Shown here: positions 29,144-36,073 of the stretch, in pieces | How the letters are laid out: each line of letters starts with the position of its first letter | Numbering within the stretch: the first letter of the stretch is position 1 | DNA from: Gp6-AA40 sp963741135 | GTDB taxonomy: Bacteria > Acidobacteriota > Vicinamibacteria > Vicinamibacterales > UBA2999 | Assembly (NCBI GenBank): GCA_963741135.1 | Contig: CAVUHC010000005.1 | Coordinates: 248,001 to 312,000 of the forward strand | Length of the DNA stretch: 64,000 nucleotides | Direction: 5' to 3' | Made by a program: the position numbers and the translations under genes | Notes under the pieces: generated by a model | Database searches by the model: none | What the model was told of the DNA's origin: nothing | Seen by the model: the letters and a program-made list of their open reading frames with translations, nothing else

Positions 29144-30367
29144 ATGGGTTTAATTGCCCTGGGAGTCACCGGCGGCATCGGCGCCTACAAGGCGGTCGAA
29201 GTGTGCCGCGGCCTCCAGAAGCGCGGTCACGACGTGGTCGCCGTGATGACCCGGGCGGCCACGCGGTTCGTCGGTCCGATTACGTTCGAGGCGGTCACTC
29301 GCCGACCCGTCATCACGTCGCAGTGGAAGCCTGGCGCCAACGCCGACATCGAGCACATCGCGATTGGCGACCAGATCGCGCTGCTGCTCGTGGCTCCGTG
29401 CACCGCAAACGTCATCGGCAAGTTCGCCAACGGCATCGCAGACGATTTCCTGACCTCGCTCTATCTGGCGACACAGGCACCGGTGCTGATCGCACCGGCC
29501 ATGAACACCAATATGCTGGGCCACGAGGCCGTGCAGCGGAACCTGCAGACGCTGGCGGCACGCGGTGTCCGCTTTGTCGAACCTGGCGAGGGATATCTTG
29601 CGTGCGGCTGGATTGGTAAGGGGCGGCTCGCCGAGCCGGACGAAGTCGTCGCGGCCGCGGAGCGCATGCTGCGACCGCGCGATTCCCTGCTGCGCGGTCG
29701 CCGCGTCGTGGTGGCCGCGGGGCCGACCTACGAGGATATCGACCCGGTGCGTTACGTCGGAAACCGATCGAGCGGCCGGATGGGATTTGCGCTGGCCGCC
29801 GCGGCGCACGCGCGCGGCGCGAACGTCACGCTGGTGGCCGGGCCGACCACGATCGAGCCGCCCACGGCCGACACGATCGTGAGGGTGCGCAGCGCGGCGG
29901 AGATGCACGCGGCCGTCATGCGGGCATCCGAACAGGCGGACGTCGTCATCATGGCGGCCGCAGTCGCCGACTATGCGCCGGTGCAGGCCGCAGCGGAAAA
30001 GATCGCCAAGTCCGAAGCGCCAATGACGCTGACCCTCCAGCGTACGCCTGACATTCTCGCCGACCTCGGTCGCTCGGCGACGCGGCGCGCGAACCCATTG
30101 GTACTCGTCGGTTTCGCCGCCGAGACGGGAGACCTCATCGCCAAGGCGCGCGAGAAGCGCGTTCGCAAGAACGCCGACCTGATTGTCGCCAACGACGTGT
30201 CGGAGCCCGGCGCCGGGTTTGACGTGTCGACCAACGCGGTCACCATCGTCGGCCCCGAGGGCGAGCAGGCGCTTCCGCTCCAGAGCAAGGCGCGGATCGC
30301 CGAAGCGATTCTCGACCGCGTCGAGACGCTCGTACAAAGCCGCGCGCCCGCGCCCGCCCGAGCCTGA
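29144..30367 (+). CDS. coaBC: Bifunctional phosphopantothenoylcysteine decarboxylase/synthetase CoaBC
   Basis: Two-domain coenzyme A enzyme of 407 aa. The CoaC flavodoxin-like half has VTGGIGAYKAVEV, APAMNTNML and the cysteine loop LACGWIGKGRLAEP. The CoaB half has VVAAGPTYEDIDPVRYVGNR, SSGRMGFALA and LVGFAAETGDL. ATG 29144 is preferred over the TTG at 29132 that lies in the repeat. No normal Shine-Dalgarno is visible because the repeat fills the leader. Follows rpoZ. Confidence 0.95.
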   Translation: MGLIALGVTGGIGAYKAVEVCRGLQKRGHDVVAVMTRAATRFVGPITFEAVTRRPVITSQWKPGANADIEHIAIGDQIALLLVAPCTANVIGKFANGIADDFLTSLYLATQAPVLIAPAMNTNMLGHEAVQRNLQTLAARGVRFVEPGEGYLACGWIGKGRLAEPDEVVAAAERMLRPRDSLLRGRRVVVAAGPTYEDIDPVRYVGNRSSGRMGFALAAAAHARGANVTLVAGPTTIEPPTADTIVRVRSAAEMHAAVMRASEQADVVIMAAAVADYAPVQAAAEKIAKSEAPMTLTLQRTPDILADLGRSATRRANPLVLVGFAAETGDLIAKAREKRVRKNADLIVANDVSEPGAGFDVSTNAVTIVGPEGEQALPLQSKARIAEAILDRVETLVQSRAPAPARA

Positions 30368-30371
30368 CTTC

Positions 30372-31097
30372 ATGTCCAGCGATCAGCTCAAGGCCCACCT
30401 CGAGTTCTTCGAGGAACTGGGCGTGGACGGGATTCGTCGTGAACCCGAGTGGCGCGGCCGGAGCGGCGCGGACCCTTTGGGTCCGCGAAGCGAGCCTGAA
30501 AGGCTCGCTCAGGAGGATGCGGTTCCTCTCTTCTCATCCCCGGATGCCGCACTAAAAGCGATCCGCGATGACCTGGGCGACTGCACCCGGTGCAAGCTGC
30601 ACACGCTCGGACGGAAGCAGATCGTGTACGGCGTCGGCAATCCGAGTGCTGACCTCATGTTTGTCGGTGAAGCGCCTGGTGCGGATGAAGACATCCAGGG
30701 CGAGCCGTTCGTGGGTCGTGCCGGACAGCTGTTGACGAAGATCATCGAAGCGATCGGCCTCACGCGTGCGGACGTGTATATCGCAAACGTGATCAAGTGC
30801 CGGCCGCCGGGCAACCGCAATCCTGAGCCTGATGAAGTCGAGCAGTGCGAGCCGTTCCTGTTCCGCCAGATCGACACCATCAAGCCCAAGGTGATCGTCG
30901 CGCTTGGCAAGTTCGCGGCGCAATGCCTGCTGCGCACGACCGATCCGATCACGCGGTTGCGCGGGCGCGAATTCAGGTACCGGGACGCGATCCTGATTCC
31001 GACCTATCATCCCGCGTATCTGTTGCGAACGCCGTCCGCGAAGCGCGACGTCTGGGACGACATGAAGAAAGTGCGGTCGATCCTGGCAGGCGAGTAA
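30372..31097 (+). CDS. Uracil-DNA glycosylase, family 4 (Fe-S)
   Basis: 241-aa family-4 UDG with a 4Fe-4S cluster, excising uracil from DNA. Cysteines in CTRCKLH and downstream NVIKCRPPGNRNP and EQCEPFLF would bind the cluster. Catalytic motifs: VGEAPGADEDIQGEPFVGRA and HPAYLLRTP. Between the N-terminal helix and the Cys region, DNA 30467-30509 is two consecutive palindromes read in frame (GADPLGPRSEPERLAQ), a stretch with no counterpart expected in the fold. Start ATG 30372 is 4 nt after coaBC. Confidence 0.94.
   Translation: MSSDQLKAHLEFFEELGVDGIRREPEWRGRSGADPLGPRSEPERLAQEDAVPLFSSPDAALKAIRDDLGDCTRCKLHTLGRKQIVYGVGNPSADLMFVGEAPGADEDIQGEPFVGRAGQLLTKIIEAIGLTRADVYIANVIKCRPPGNRNPEPDEVEQCEPFLFRQIDTIKPKVIVALGKFAAQCLLRTTDPITRLRGREFRYRDAILIPTYHPAYLLRTPSAKRDVWDDMKKVRSILAGE
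30467..30509. repeat. Double palindrome inside the uracil-DNA glycosylase gene
   Basis: CGCGGACCC-TTT-GGGTCCGCG (30467-30487), one spacer base, then AGCGAGCCT-GAA-AGGCTCGCT (30489-30509). Two perfect 9-bp stems with 3-nt loops, translated in frame. Confidence 0.85.
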
Positions 31098-31171
31098 TGA
31101 TGAATGGCGGATGGCGAATGCTGAATTCAATTTAGAATCAGTCAGCATTCCCAATTCAGCATTCAGCATTG
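31098..31171. repeat. Inverted repeat with AATGCTGAATT / AATTCAGCATT words
   Basis: The entire gap between the UDG stop and priA consists of GAATGGCGGATGGCGAATGC-like words and their complement CAATTCAGCATTCAGCATT. The priA TTG start lies in the last copy of the right arm. Confidence 0.75.
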
Positions 31172-33439
31172 CGCCTCATATCTGTAGCGGTCCCCGTTCC
31201 ATTCCTCGATCTCCTCACGTACCGTGTTCCCGATGCGATGGCGCTTCCCCCGGTTGGCGCTCGCGTCCGCGTGCCGGTCGGCTCTCGCACGCTCACGGGC
31301 TGCGTCGTCGAGCACGATGCGGCGATTGGTGAGGGGACAGAAGCCAAGGACATCCTCTCGGCGCTTGACCCCGAGCCGCTATTGCCGCCGGCGATCGTCG
31401 ATCTCTGTCGATGGGTGGCTGAATATTACGTGGCTGGTATCGGCGATGCGCTCGGGGTGGCAATGCCGCCAGGCGCTCGCGCGTCGAAGGCACGTGGATT
31501 CAAGAAGCAGCGGATTGTTTCGGCAACGGTATGGGGTCGGGAGTCATTACGCGATCCGAAAACCTCGAACCGCCCAGTGGAGGCTTTCGGATCGCGTAAT
31601 GACTCCCGACCCCTTAGTGATAAACAGCGAGCCGCCCTCGAGATTCTGATCGGCGCACCGGCGGGACTGCCGACCTCCGAACTGCGCGACCGCGGGGTCA
31701 CTGCCGACGTTCTGGGGCGGCTGGTGAAGCGCGGCCTTGCAAGTATCCGCGACGACCAGGACGAGCGCGATCCGTTCGAACGAGCCGCACTCGTCGATGT
31801 TCCACCAGACGCCGCGCGTGACCTGACGGAGGAACAACGCTGCGCGCTTGCGACGCTGTCCGCGCTCGCCGATGCGCGCGACTTTCGAGTGGCGCTGCTG
31901 CACGGCGTTACCGGCAGCGGCAAGACCGAAATCTATCTACGCCTTGCCGAACGGGTCTGTCGGGCTGGCGGTCGGGTATTGCTGATGGTGCCCGAGATCG
32001 CCCTGACGCCGTCGGTGGCGGCGCTCTTCCGGGGCACGTTCGGCAGCCGCGTCGCCATTCAGCACAGCGCGCTGTCCGACGGCGAGCGTCACGATCAGTG
32101 GCATCGCATCCGCCGCGGCGACGTGGATGTGGTTGTCGGCACGCGGTCCGCGGTGTTCGCTCCGATCGATGGCCTCGCCCTCGTCATCGTCGACGAAGAG
32201 CACGACAGCTCCTATAAGCAGGAGGAGACGCCGCGCTATCACGGCCGAGACGTCGCGATCCTGCGCGCCAGCCGCGAACGGGCGCTGGTCATTCTCGGAT
32301 CCGCCACGCCGTCGATGGAGAGTTATCAGAATGCGGCGTCAGGCAAGTACACCCGCGTGACACTCGAGCGGCGTGTTTTCGACCGTCCGCTTGCCGCTGT
32401 ACGCCTGGTCAACATGCGCGCGGAGTATGCCGAGGAGGGGCCGGACGTGGTGATCAGCCGCGATCTCGCCGCCGCCATCGGCGAGCGGCTCCAGCGCCGG
32501 GAACAGGTGCTTGTTCTCCTGAATCGGCGCGGTTATTCGACCGCGGTCTTCTGCCGTCAGTGTGGCGATACGTTCGACTGTCCGAACTGCAGCGTATCGC
32601 TGACCGTGCACACCGCGCGAAATGGATGGAGGGCACGCTGCCACTACTGCAACTATTCCATGACCGTCCCGAAGACGTGCAGGAAGTGCGCCGCGCCCTA
32701 TCTCGAGCACTCCGGATACGGCACTGAGCGCGTGGAGGAGCATCTCCGGGAGCGTTTTCCCGAGGCACGCATCGGGCGCATCGATCGGGATTCCGTCCGA
32801 CGCAAGGGAGCGTTGACCCAGCTGCTGTCGGCATTTGCGGCGGGGGAGCTCGATGTCCTCGTCGGTACGCAGATGATCGCCAAGGGGCACGATTTTCCAC
32901 GCGTGACACTGGTCGGCGTGATCTCTGCGGATGTCGGGCTGGGCCTGGCGGACTTCAGGGCGTCAGAGCGGACGTTTCAGCTGCTGACGCAGGTGGCTGG
33001 CCGCGCCGGCCGGGGGGAGCGGAGCGGCGAAGCCATCGTGCAGACGCTGTATCCCGAGCATTACAGCATCCAGCTCGCGTGTCGCCAGGACTACGCGGCG
33101 TTTTTCGAGCGCGAAATCGTATATCGCCGAGGGATGCGCTATCCGCCGTTCCTCTCGTTGATCAACGGCGTCGTGCGCGGGCGAAGCTTTGAAGAAGCGA
33201 TGCAGTACGCGCAGGATATCGTGTGCCGCCTCGAACCATCCGCCGCGATCGGAACGTTCACGATCCTCGGCCCGGCGCCTGCACCGCTCGGGCGCTTACG
33301 CGGAGAGCATCGCGTGCAGTTCTTTCTGAAAGGAGCACGCCGCGCCGACATGCGCAACGCATTGAGCCAGGTCGTCGCCTCAATGCCTGAAATCAGGCGG
33401 CGTCTGACGATCGATGTGGATCCGTTGAGCGTTCTGTAG
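31169..33439 (+). CDS. priA: Primosomal protein N' (PriA helicase) with in-frame palindromic insert
   Basis: 3'-5' replication-restart helicase, 756 aa. N-terminal 3'-DNA-binding domain (VPFLDLLTYRVPD), Walker A GVTGSGKTEIYLRL, DEEH box VIVDEEHDSSYKQ, zinc-binding cysteines CRQCGDTFDCPNC, CHYCNYS and CRKCAAP, and helicase C motifs VLVGTQMIAKGHDFP and TQVAGRAGRGERSG. Residues about 122-148 are encoded by an 81-nt perfect hairpin (31533-31613) that adds exactly 27 codons between the DNA-binding and winged-helix domains. Start TTG 31169 sits in a repeat; an alternative cannot be excluded, but MRLISVAVPV fits. Confidence 0.95.
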   Translation: MRLISVAVPVPFLDLLTYRVPDAMALPPVGARVRVPVGSRTLTGCVVEHDAAIGEGTEAKDILSALDPEPLLPPAIVDLCRWVAEYYVAGIGDALGVAMPPGARASKARGFKKQRIVSATVWGRESLRDPKTSNRPVEAFGSRNDSRPLSDKQRAALEILIGAPAGLPTSELRDRGVTADVLGRLVKRGLASIRDDQDERDPFERAALVDVPPDAARDLTEEQRCALATLSALADARDFRVALLHGVTGSGKTEIYLRLAERVCRAGGRVLLMVPEIALTPSVAALFRGTFGSRVAIQHSALSDGERHDQWHRIRRGDVDVVVGTRSAVFAPIDGLALVIVDEEHDSSYKQEETPRYHGRDVAILRASRERALVILGSATPSMESYQNAASGKYTRVTLERRVFDRPLAAVRLVNMRAEYAEEGPDVVISRDLAAAIGERLQRREQVLVLLNRRGYSTAVFCRQCGDTFDCPNCSVSLTVHTARNGWRARCHYCNYSMTVPKTCRKCAAPYLEHSGYGTERVEEHLRERFPEARIGRIDRDSVRRKGALTQLLSAFAAGELDVLVGTQMIAKGHDFPRVTLVGVISADVGLGLADFRASERTFQLLTQVAGRAGRGERSGEAIVQTLYPEHYSIQLACRQDYAAFFEREIVYRRGMRYPPFLSLINGVVRGRSFEEAMQYAQDIVCRLEPSAAIGTFTILGPAPAPLGRLRGEHRVQFFLKGARRADMRNALSQVVASMPEIRRRLTIDVDPLSVL
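31533..31613. repeat. 81-nt in-frame palindromic element inside priA
   Basis: Arms of 29 nt (31533-31561 and 31585-31613) are perfect reverse complements around a 23-nt loop. The outer 19 bases (GGGGTCGGGAGTCATTACG) match the arms of the intergenic element at 63331-63411. Inner arms differ between copies yet stay self-complementary. The element is 27 codons and open in the priA frame. Confidence 0.9.
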
Positions 33440-33523
33440 TCCGGCCAAAGCCGGACACTACCGAGGCGTTGAAGGTAGGACTGCTTTCCTTCGTGTACTT
33501 GGTGACCTTCGTGGTTGCGTACG
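33440..33523. repeat. CCGGC-AAAGCCGGACACTACCG unit plus CTTCGTG words
   Basis: Just after priA, CCGGCCAAAGCCGG and ACACTACCG (33441-33463) match the units at 56.1 kb; then CCTTCGTG and CCTTCGTGGTT words of the 27.1-kb family follow up to the convergent protease gene. Together with the convergence this may end both transcripts. Confidence 0.7.
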
Positions 33524-33525
33524 TT

Positions 33526-34527
33526 CTAGGGTCTCCCAACGAGAGCCCCCGGCTGAATCGGCGCAGGCGTGAAGCACAGGATGAACATCAGGACCGCGAA
33601 CGCGGCGAGCCAGAGCCGGCCGGCGTCGAGCGGAATGTCCTCATCGATCGTCCGCGGATGACGCGGGCCGAACGTCAACAGCATCACCACCGTCAGCACC
33701 GTCCACACCAGCCACGACGTTGAGATGAACGTCAGGCCCATCAGGCACAGCACCATCACAATCGTCACGATCGTGCTGCGTCGTCCGAGCACGGCATACG
33801 AGATATGGCCGCCATCGAGCTGACCGATTGGAAACAGGTTCAACGCCGTGGCGAGCAGGCCGAACCAAGCGGCGAAGGCCATCGGGTGCATGTTCACCGA
33901 AGAGCCGAGGGGAATCGTGCCGAACGTGAGCCACGCGGCCCCCTTGAAGAGCAGCGGTTCGCCCAGTTCGAACAGGTCACCGCGAATATCGTCGGGCACC
34001 GGGACAACGGTGGACAGATACATGCCGACGAGAAGCAGCGGAACAGCGACAAGGAAGCCGGCAATCGGGCCGGCGATACCGATGTCGAACAGTGCGCGCT
34101 TGCCGGGAATGGGCGTTCTGATTCGGATGAATGCGCCCAGGGTTCCCGTGAGCAGAAGCGGCATCGGCAGGAAATACGGGCGCGATGCGTCTACGCGATA
34201 GTAGCGGCAGGCGTAGTAGTGACCCAGTTCGTGGCAGCCGAGGATCGCGAGGATCGACGCGCTGTACCACCAGCCGTGGGCAAGCAGATGTACCGGCCCG
34301 AGGTCCGGTGTGCGCCCACTGAATCCGATGAGGAAGCTTTCGTAGTGCAACCCGCCCGCGTACGTCGTGGTCAGCACCGTCAGCGCAAAAAGAATCACGT
34401 ACCGCCAGACCGGTTCAGGTTGCATGTGGTACGACGGCGCCTGCGGAATGTAGGTCCGCGGCTCCTCGGACATTGGACGCGAGGCCGAAAAGTCGATGTC
34501 GGGAAATTCGGACGGAGGTGTGCCCAT
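33526..34527 (-). CDS. Site-2-type membrane metalloprotease (peptidase M50)
   Basis: 333-aa multi-pass zinc protease. The catalytic HELGH is in AILGCHELGHYYAC, with the third ligand in NLFPIGQLDGGH. At least six hydrophobic helices (for example VILFALTVLTTTYA, IAGFLVAVPLLLVGMYL and LFPIGQ region). S2P proteases cleave within membranes, releasing anti-sigma factors or processing other proteins; the substrate here is unknown. There is no PDZ insert. Minus strand, separated by 8 nt from the HU gene upstream. Confidence 0.9.
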   Translation of the reverse strand: MGTPPSEFPDIDFSASRPMSEEPRTYIPQAPSYHMQPEPVWRYVILFALTVLTTTYAGGLHYESFLIGFSGRTPDLGPVHLLAHGWWYSASILAILGCHELGHYYACRYYRVDASRPYFLPMPLLLTGTLGAFIRIRTPIPGKRALFDIGIAGPIAGFLVAVPLLLVGMYLSTVVPVPDDIRGDLFELGEPLLFKGAAWLTFGTIPLGSSVNMHPMAFAAWFGLLATALNLFPIGQLDGGHISYAVLGRRSTIVTIVMVLCLMGLTFISTSWLVWTVLTVVMLLTFGPRHPRTIDEDIPLDAGRLWLAAFAVLMFILCFTPAPIQPGALVGRP

Positions 34528-34535
34528 GCGGGCGA

Positions 34536-34805
34536 TTAGCCGATGTTCTGGAGATCCTTGCCGGGCTTGAACCGGATCGTCCGGCCGGGCGGGATGCGCA
34601 CTTCCTTGCCGGTCCGTGGGTTGCGGCCGATGCCGCGCTTGCGCGGCTTCACCTGAAAGACGCCAAATCCCCTGAGCTCAATCCGGTCGCCGCGCTGCAT
34701 CGACACGCGCATTGCGTCGAACACCGCGTCAACGGCTACCTCGGCCTTGACCTTGGTAATGTCCGCGATCTTCGAAACCTCGTTGACGATGTCGACCTTG
34801 ATCAT
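34536..34805 (-). CDS. HU/IHF-family DNA-binding protein
   Basis: 89-aa nucleoid-associated protein. MIKVDIVNEVSKIADITKVK begins the dimer helices, ELRGFGVFQVKPRKRGIGRN and GRTIRFKPGKDL form the beta-arm and C-terminal part typical of HU/IHF. The RNPRTGKEVRIPPGR arm carries the DNA-bending proline. HU or IHF subtype cannot be decided. It is upstream of the M50 gene and likely co-transcribed; its promoter lies in the following 326-nt gap. Confidence 0.95.
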   Translation of the reverse strand: MIKVDIVNEVSKIADITKVKAEVAVDAVFDAMRVSMQRGDRIELRGFGVFQVKPRKRGIGRNPRTGKEVRIPPGRTIRFKPGKDLQNIG

Positions 34806-35131
34806 CTCTTAGGCGCTCCTGATTTGGTGTAACTACTATATTTACCGTCACTTACGCTGTCAACCCTGACGCTAAGTTAATTCAGGATTGTTGCAGAATG
34901 CACCTGTTTCCGCTCCTTCGCCCGAGATTTCCGTGCAGTTTGCCCTGCGGGGAGTATCCCCAGGGCGGGCCCGTCAGCCGTATCGGCTGCAGCGTGGCCC
35001 TCCGAAAAAGAATTCTGTAAACTACTGTCGAATTCTGAACTTTGGGGGTGCGGGCTTCGTCTGGTCTGGTTGTGGAGGGGGCCGGCTGATGGTCCCGCGG
35101 ACACGTTCGGAGGGTTCGGAGGGTGGATCAC
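34806..35131. other. 326-nt divergent intergenic region
   Basis: Between the HU gene (minus) and the first DUF6152-like gene (plus), it must hold both promoters. The HU side is AT-rich (CTACTATATTTACCGTCAC). In the middle are two GAATTCTG words (about 35009 and 35030) and a GGGGAGTATCCCCAGG hairpin near 34960. The plus-strand side ends with GGAGGGTTCGGAGGGTGGAT, giving a ribosome-binding GGAGG. No convincing ORF, sRNA or riboswitch is recognised. Confidence 0.5.
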
Positions 35132-35533
35132 ATGAAGCGATTGATTGGCGGGTTGGCGGCTGCCGGTCTCATCACGCTGGCCGTGCCCGCGATGGCGCAC
35201 CACGCTGTGCAGTCCCAGTTCGACATGAACGGCAAACAGCAGACCTGGAAAGGGACCCTCAAGGAAGTCCGCTGGGTAAATCCCCACACGCATTTCGTCC
35301 TTGATGTCGACGAAGGTGCCGGCAAGGTGACGAGCTGGATCTTCGAAACGGCCGCCCCCAACGGTTTGCGTCGCGCCGGTTTCAGCCAGAAGGGCGTCTT
35401 CAAGATCGGCGAGCCATACACCTTCGTCGGCTACCAGGCGCGCGACGGGTCCCCGATGGCATTTCTCGAATCCCTGACAGGACCGGACGGAAAGACGGTC
35501 AAGATCTGGTTCGGCGATCCAAACGCCAATTAG
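35132..35533 (+). CDS. Secreted DUF6152-like protein
   Basis: 133 aa with a Sec signal peptide (MKRLIGGLAAAGLITLAVPA, cleavage after AMA) and mature part starting HHAVQSQFD. Conserved pattern: TWKGTLKEVRWVNPHTHFVL, then WIFETAAPNGLRRAGFS and VKIWFGDP at the end. Families of this type are abundant in Acidobacteriota and have no established function; an OB-like beta fold is plausible. Start ATG 35132 has a GGAGGGT nearby. The next gene is a close paralogue. Confidence 0.8.
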   Translation: MKRLIGGLAAAGLITLAVPAMAHHAVQSQFDMNGKQQTWKGTLKEVRWVNPHTHFVLDVDEGAGKVTSWIFETAAPNGLRRAGFSQKGVFKIGEPYTFVGYQARDGSPMAFLESLTGPDGKTVKIWFGDPNAN

Positions 35534-35597
35534 GCACTTACCCTCAGAAGACGGACGCGGAACGCCTCTCCCCGCCTGCTCTTCGCGAGACCCAGCC

Positions 35598-36002
35598 ATG
35601 AAGAGAATCCTCGGCGCGTTGACGTTGTTCGCGTTGCCGATGCTGTCTGGATCCGCGCTTGCGCACCACGCGCTCCAGTCGGAATTCGACATCAACGGGC
35701 CGTCGCACCGGTGGACCGGCACGCTCAAGAGCGTGCAATGGATCAATCCGCACTCGCACTTTCTCATCGACGTTGCTGACGACGCCGGTAAGGTGACGAC
35801 CTGGACGTTCGAGACCGCCGCGCCGAACGGCCTGCGGCGCATCGGGTTCAGCAGCAAAGGCTTCTTCGTAGTCGGCAAAACCTACACGGTCATCGGGTAT
35901 CCTGCACGTGACGGATCCGCGCTGGCCTTCGTGGAGCAGATCACGCTCCCCGACGGTCGCAACGTGCGAATCTGGTTCGGCGACCCAAACGGTTCGAACT
36001 AG
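35598..36002 (+). CDS. Secreted DUF6152-like protein, tandem paralogue
   Basis: 134 aa, clearly a duplicate of the preceding gene. Signal peptide MKRILGALTLFALPMLSGSA, mature HHALQSEFDINGPSHRWTGT, INPHSHFLID, TWTFETAAPNGLRRIGFS and VRIWFGDPNG. The HH at the mature N terminus and the NPHxHF motif are shared by both copies and could bind metal; that is inference. Followed by a palindromic repeat and der. Confidence 0.8.
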   Translation: MKRILGALTLFALPMLSGSALAHHALQSEFDINGPSHRWTGTLKSVQWINPHSHFLIDVADDAGKVTTWTFETAAPNGLRRIGFSSKGFFVVGKTYTVIGYPARDGSALAFVEQITLPDGRNVRIWFGDPNGSN

Positions 36003-36055
36003 CGAGCGGCGCGGACCTTTAGGTCCGCGGACCTGGAAGGTCCGCGCCGCTCGGA
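36003..36055. repeat. Nested GCGGACC-family palindromes
   Basis: Outer arms GAGCGGCGCGGACCT and AGGTCCGCGCCGCTC enclose two small stems (GCGGACCT-TT-AGGTCCGC at 36011-36028 and GCGGACCT-GGA-AGGTCCGC). Located between the DUF6152-like pair and der; could act as a transcript-end hairpin but lacks a T-run. Confidence 0.8.
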
Positions 36056-36073
36056 CACCTCTCCTTCACACAC

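Noticed and set aside
34950..34970. Riboswitch or attenuator in the HU/DUF6152 divergent gap
   Set aside because: A small GGGG/CCCC hairpin is visible but no conserved riboswitch core or leader peptide is recognised.
34877..35878. 333-aa open frame on the minus strand
   Set aside because: It is antisense to the two DUF6152-like genes, whose signal peptides and shared motifs are on the plus strand; high GC keeps antisense frames open.
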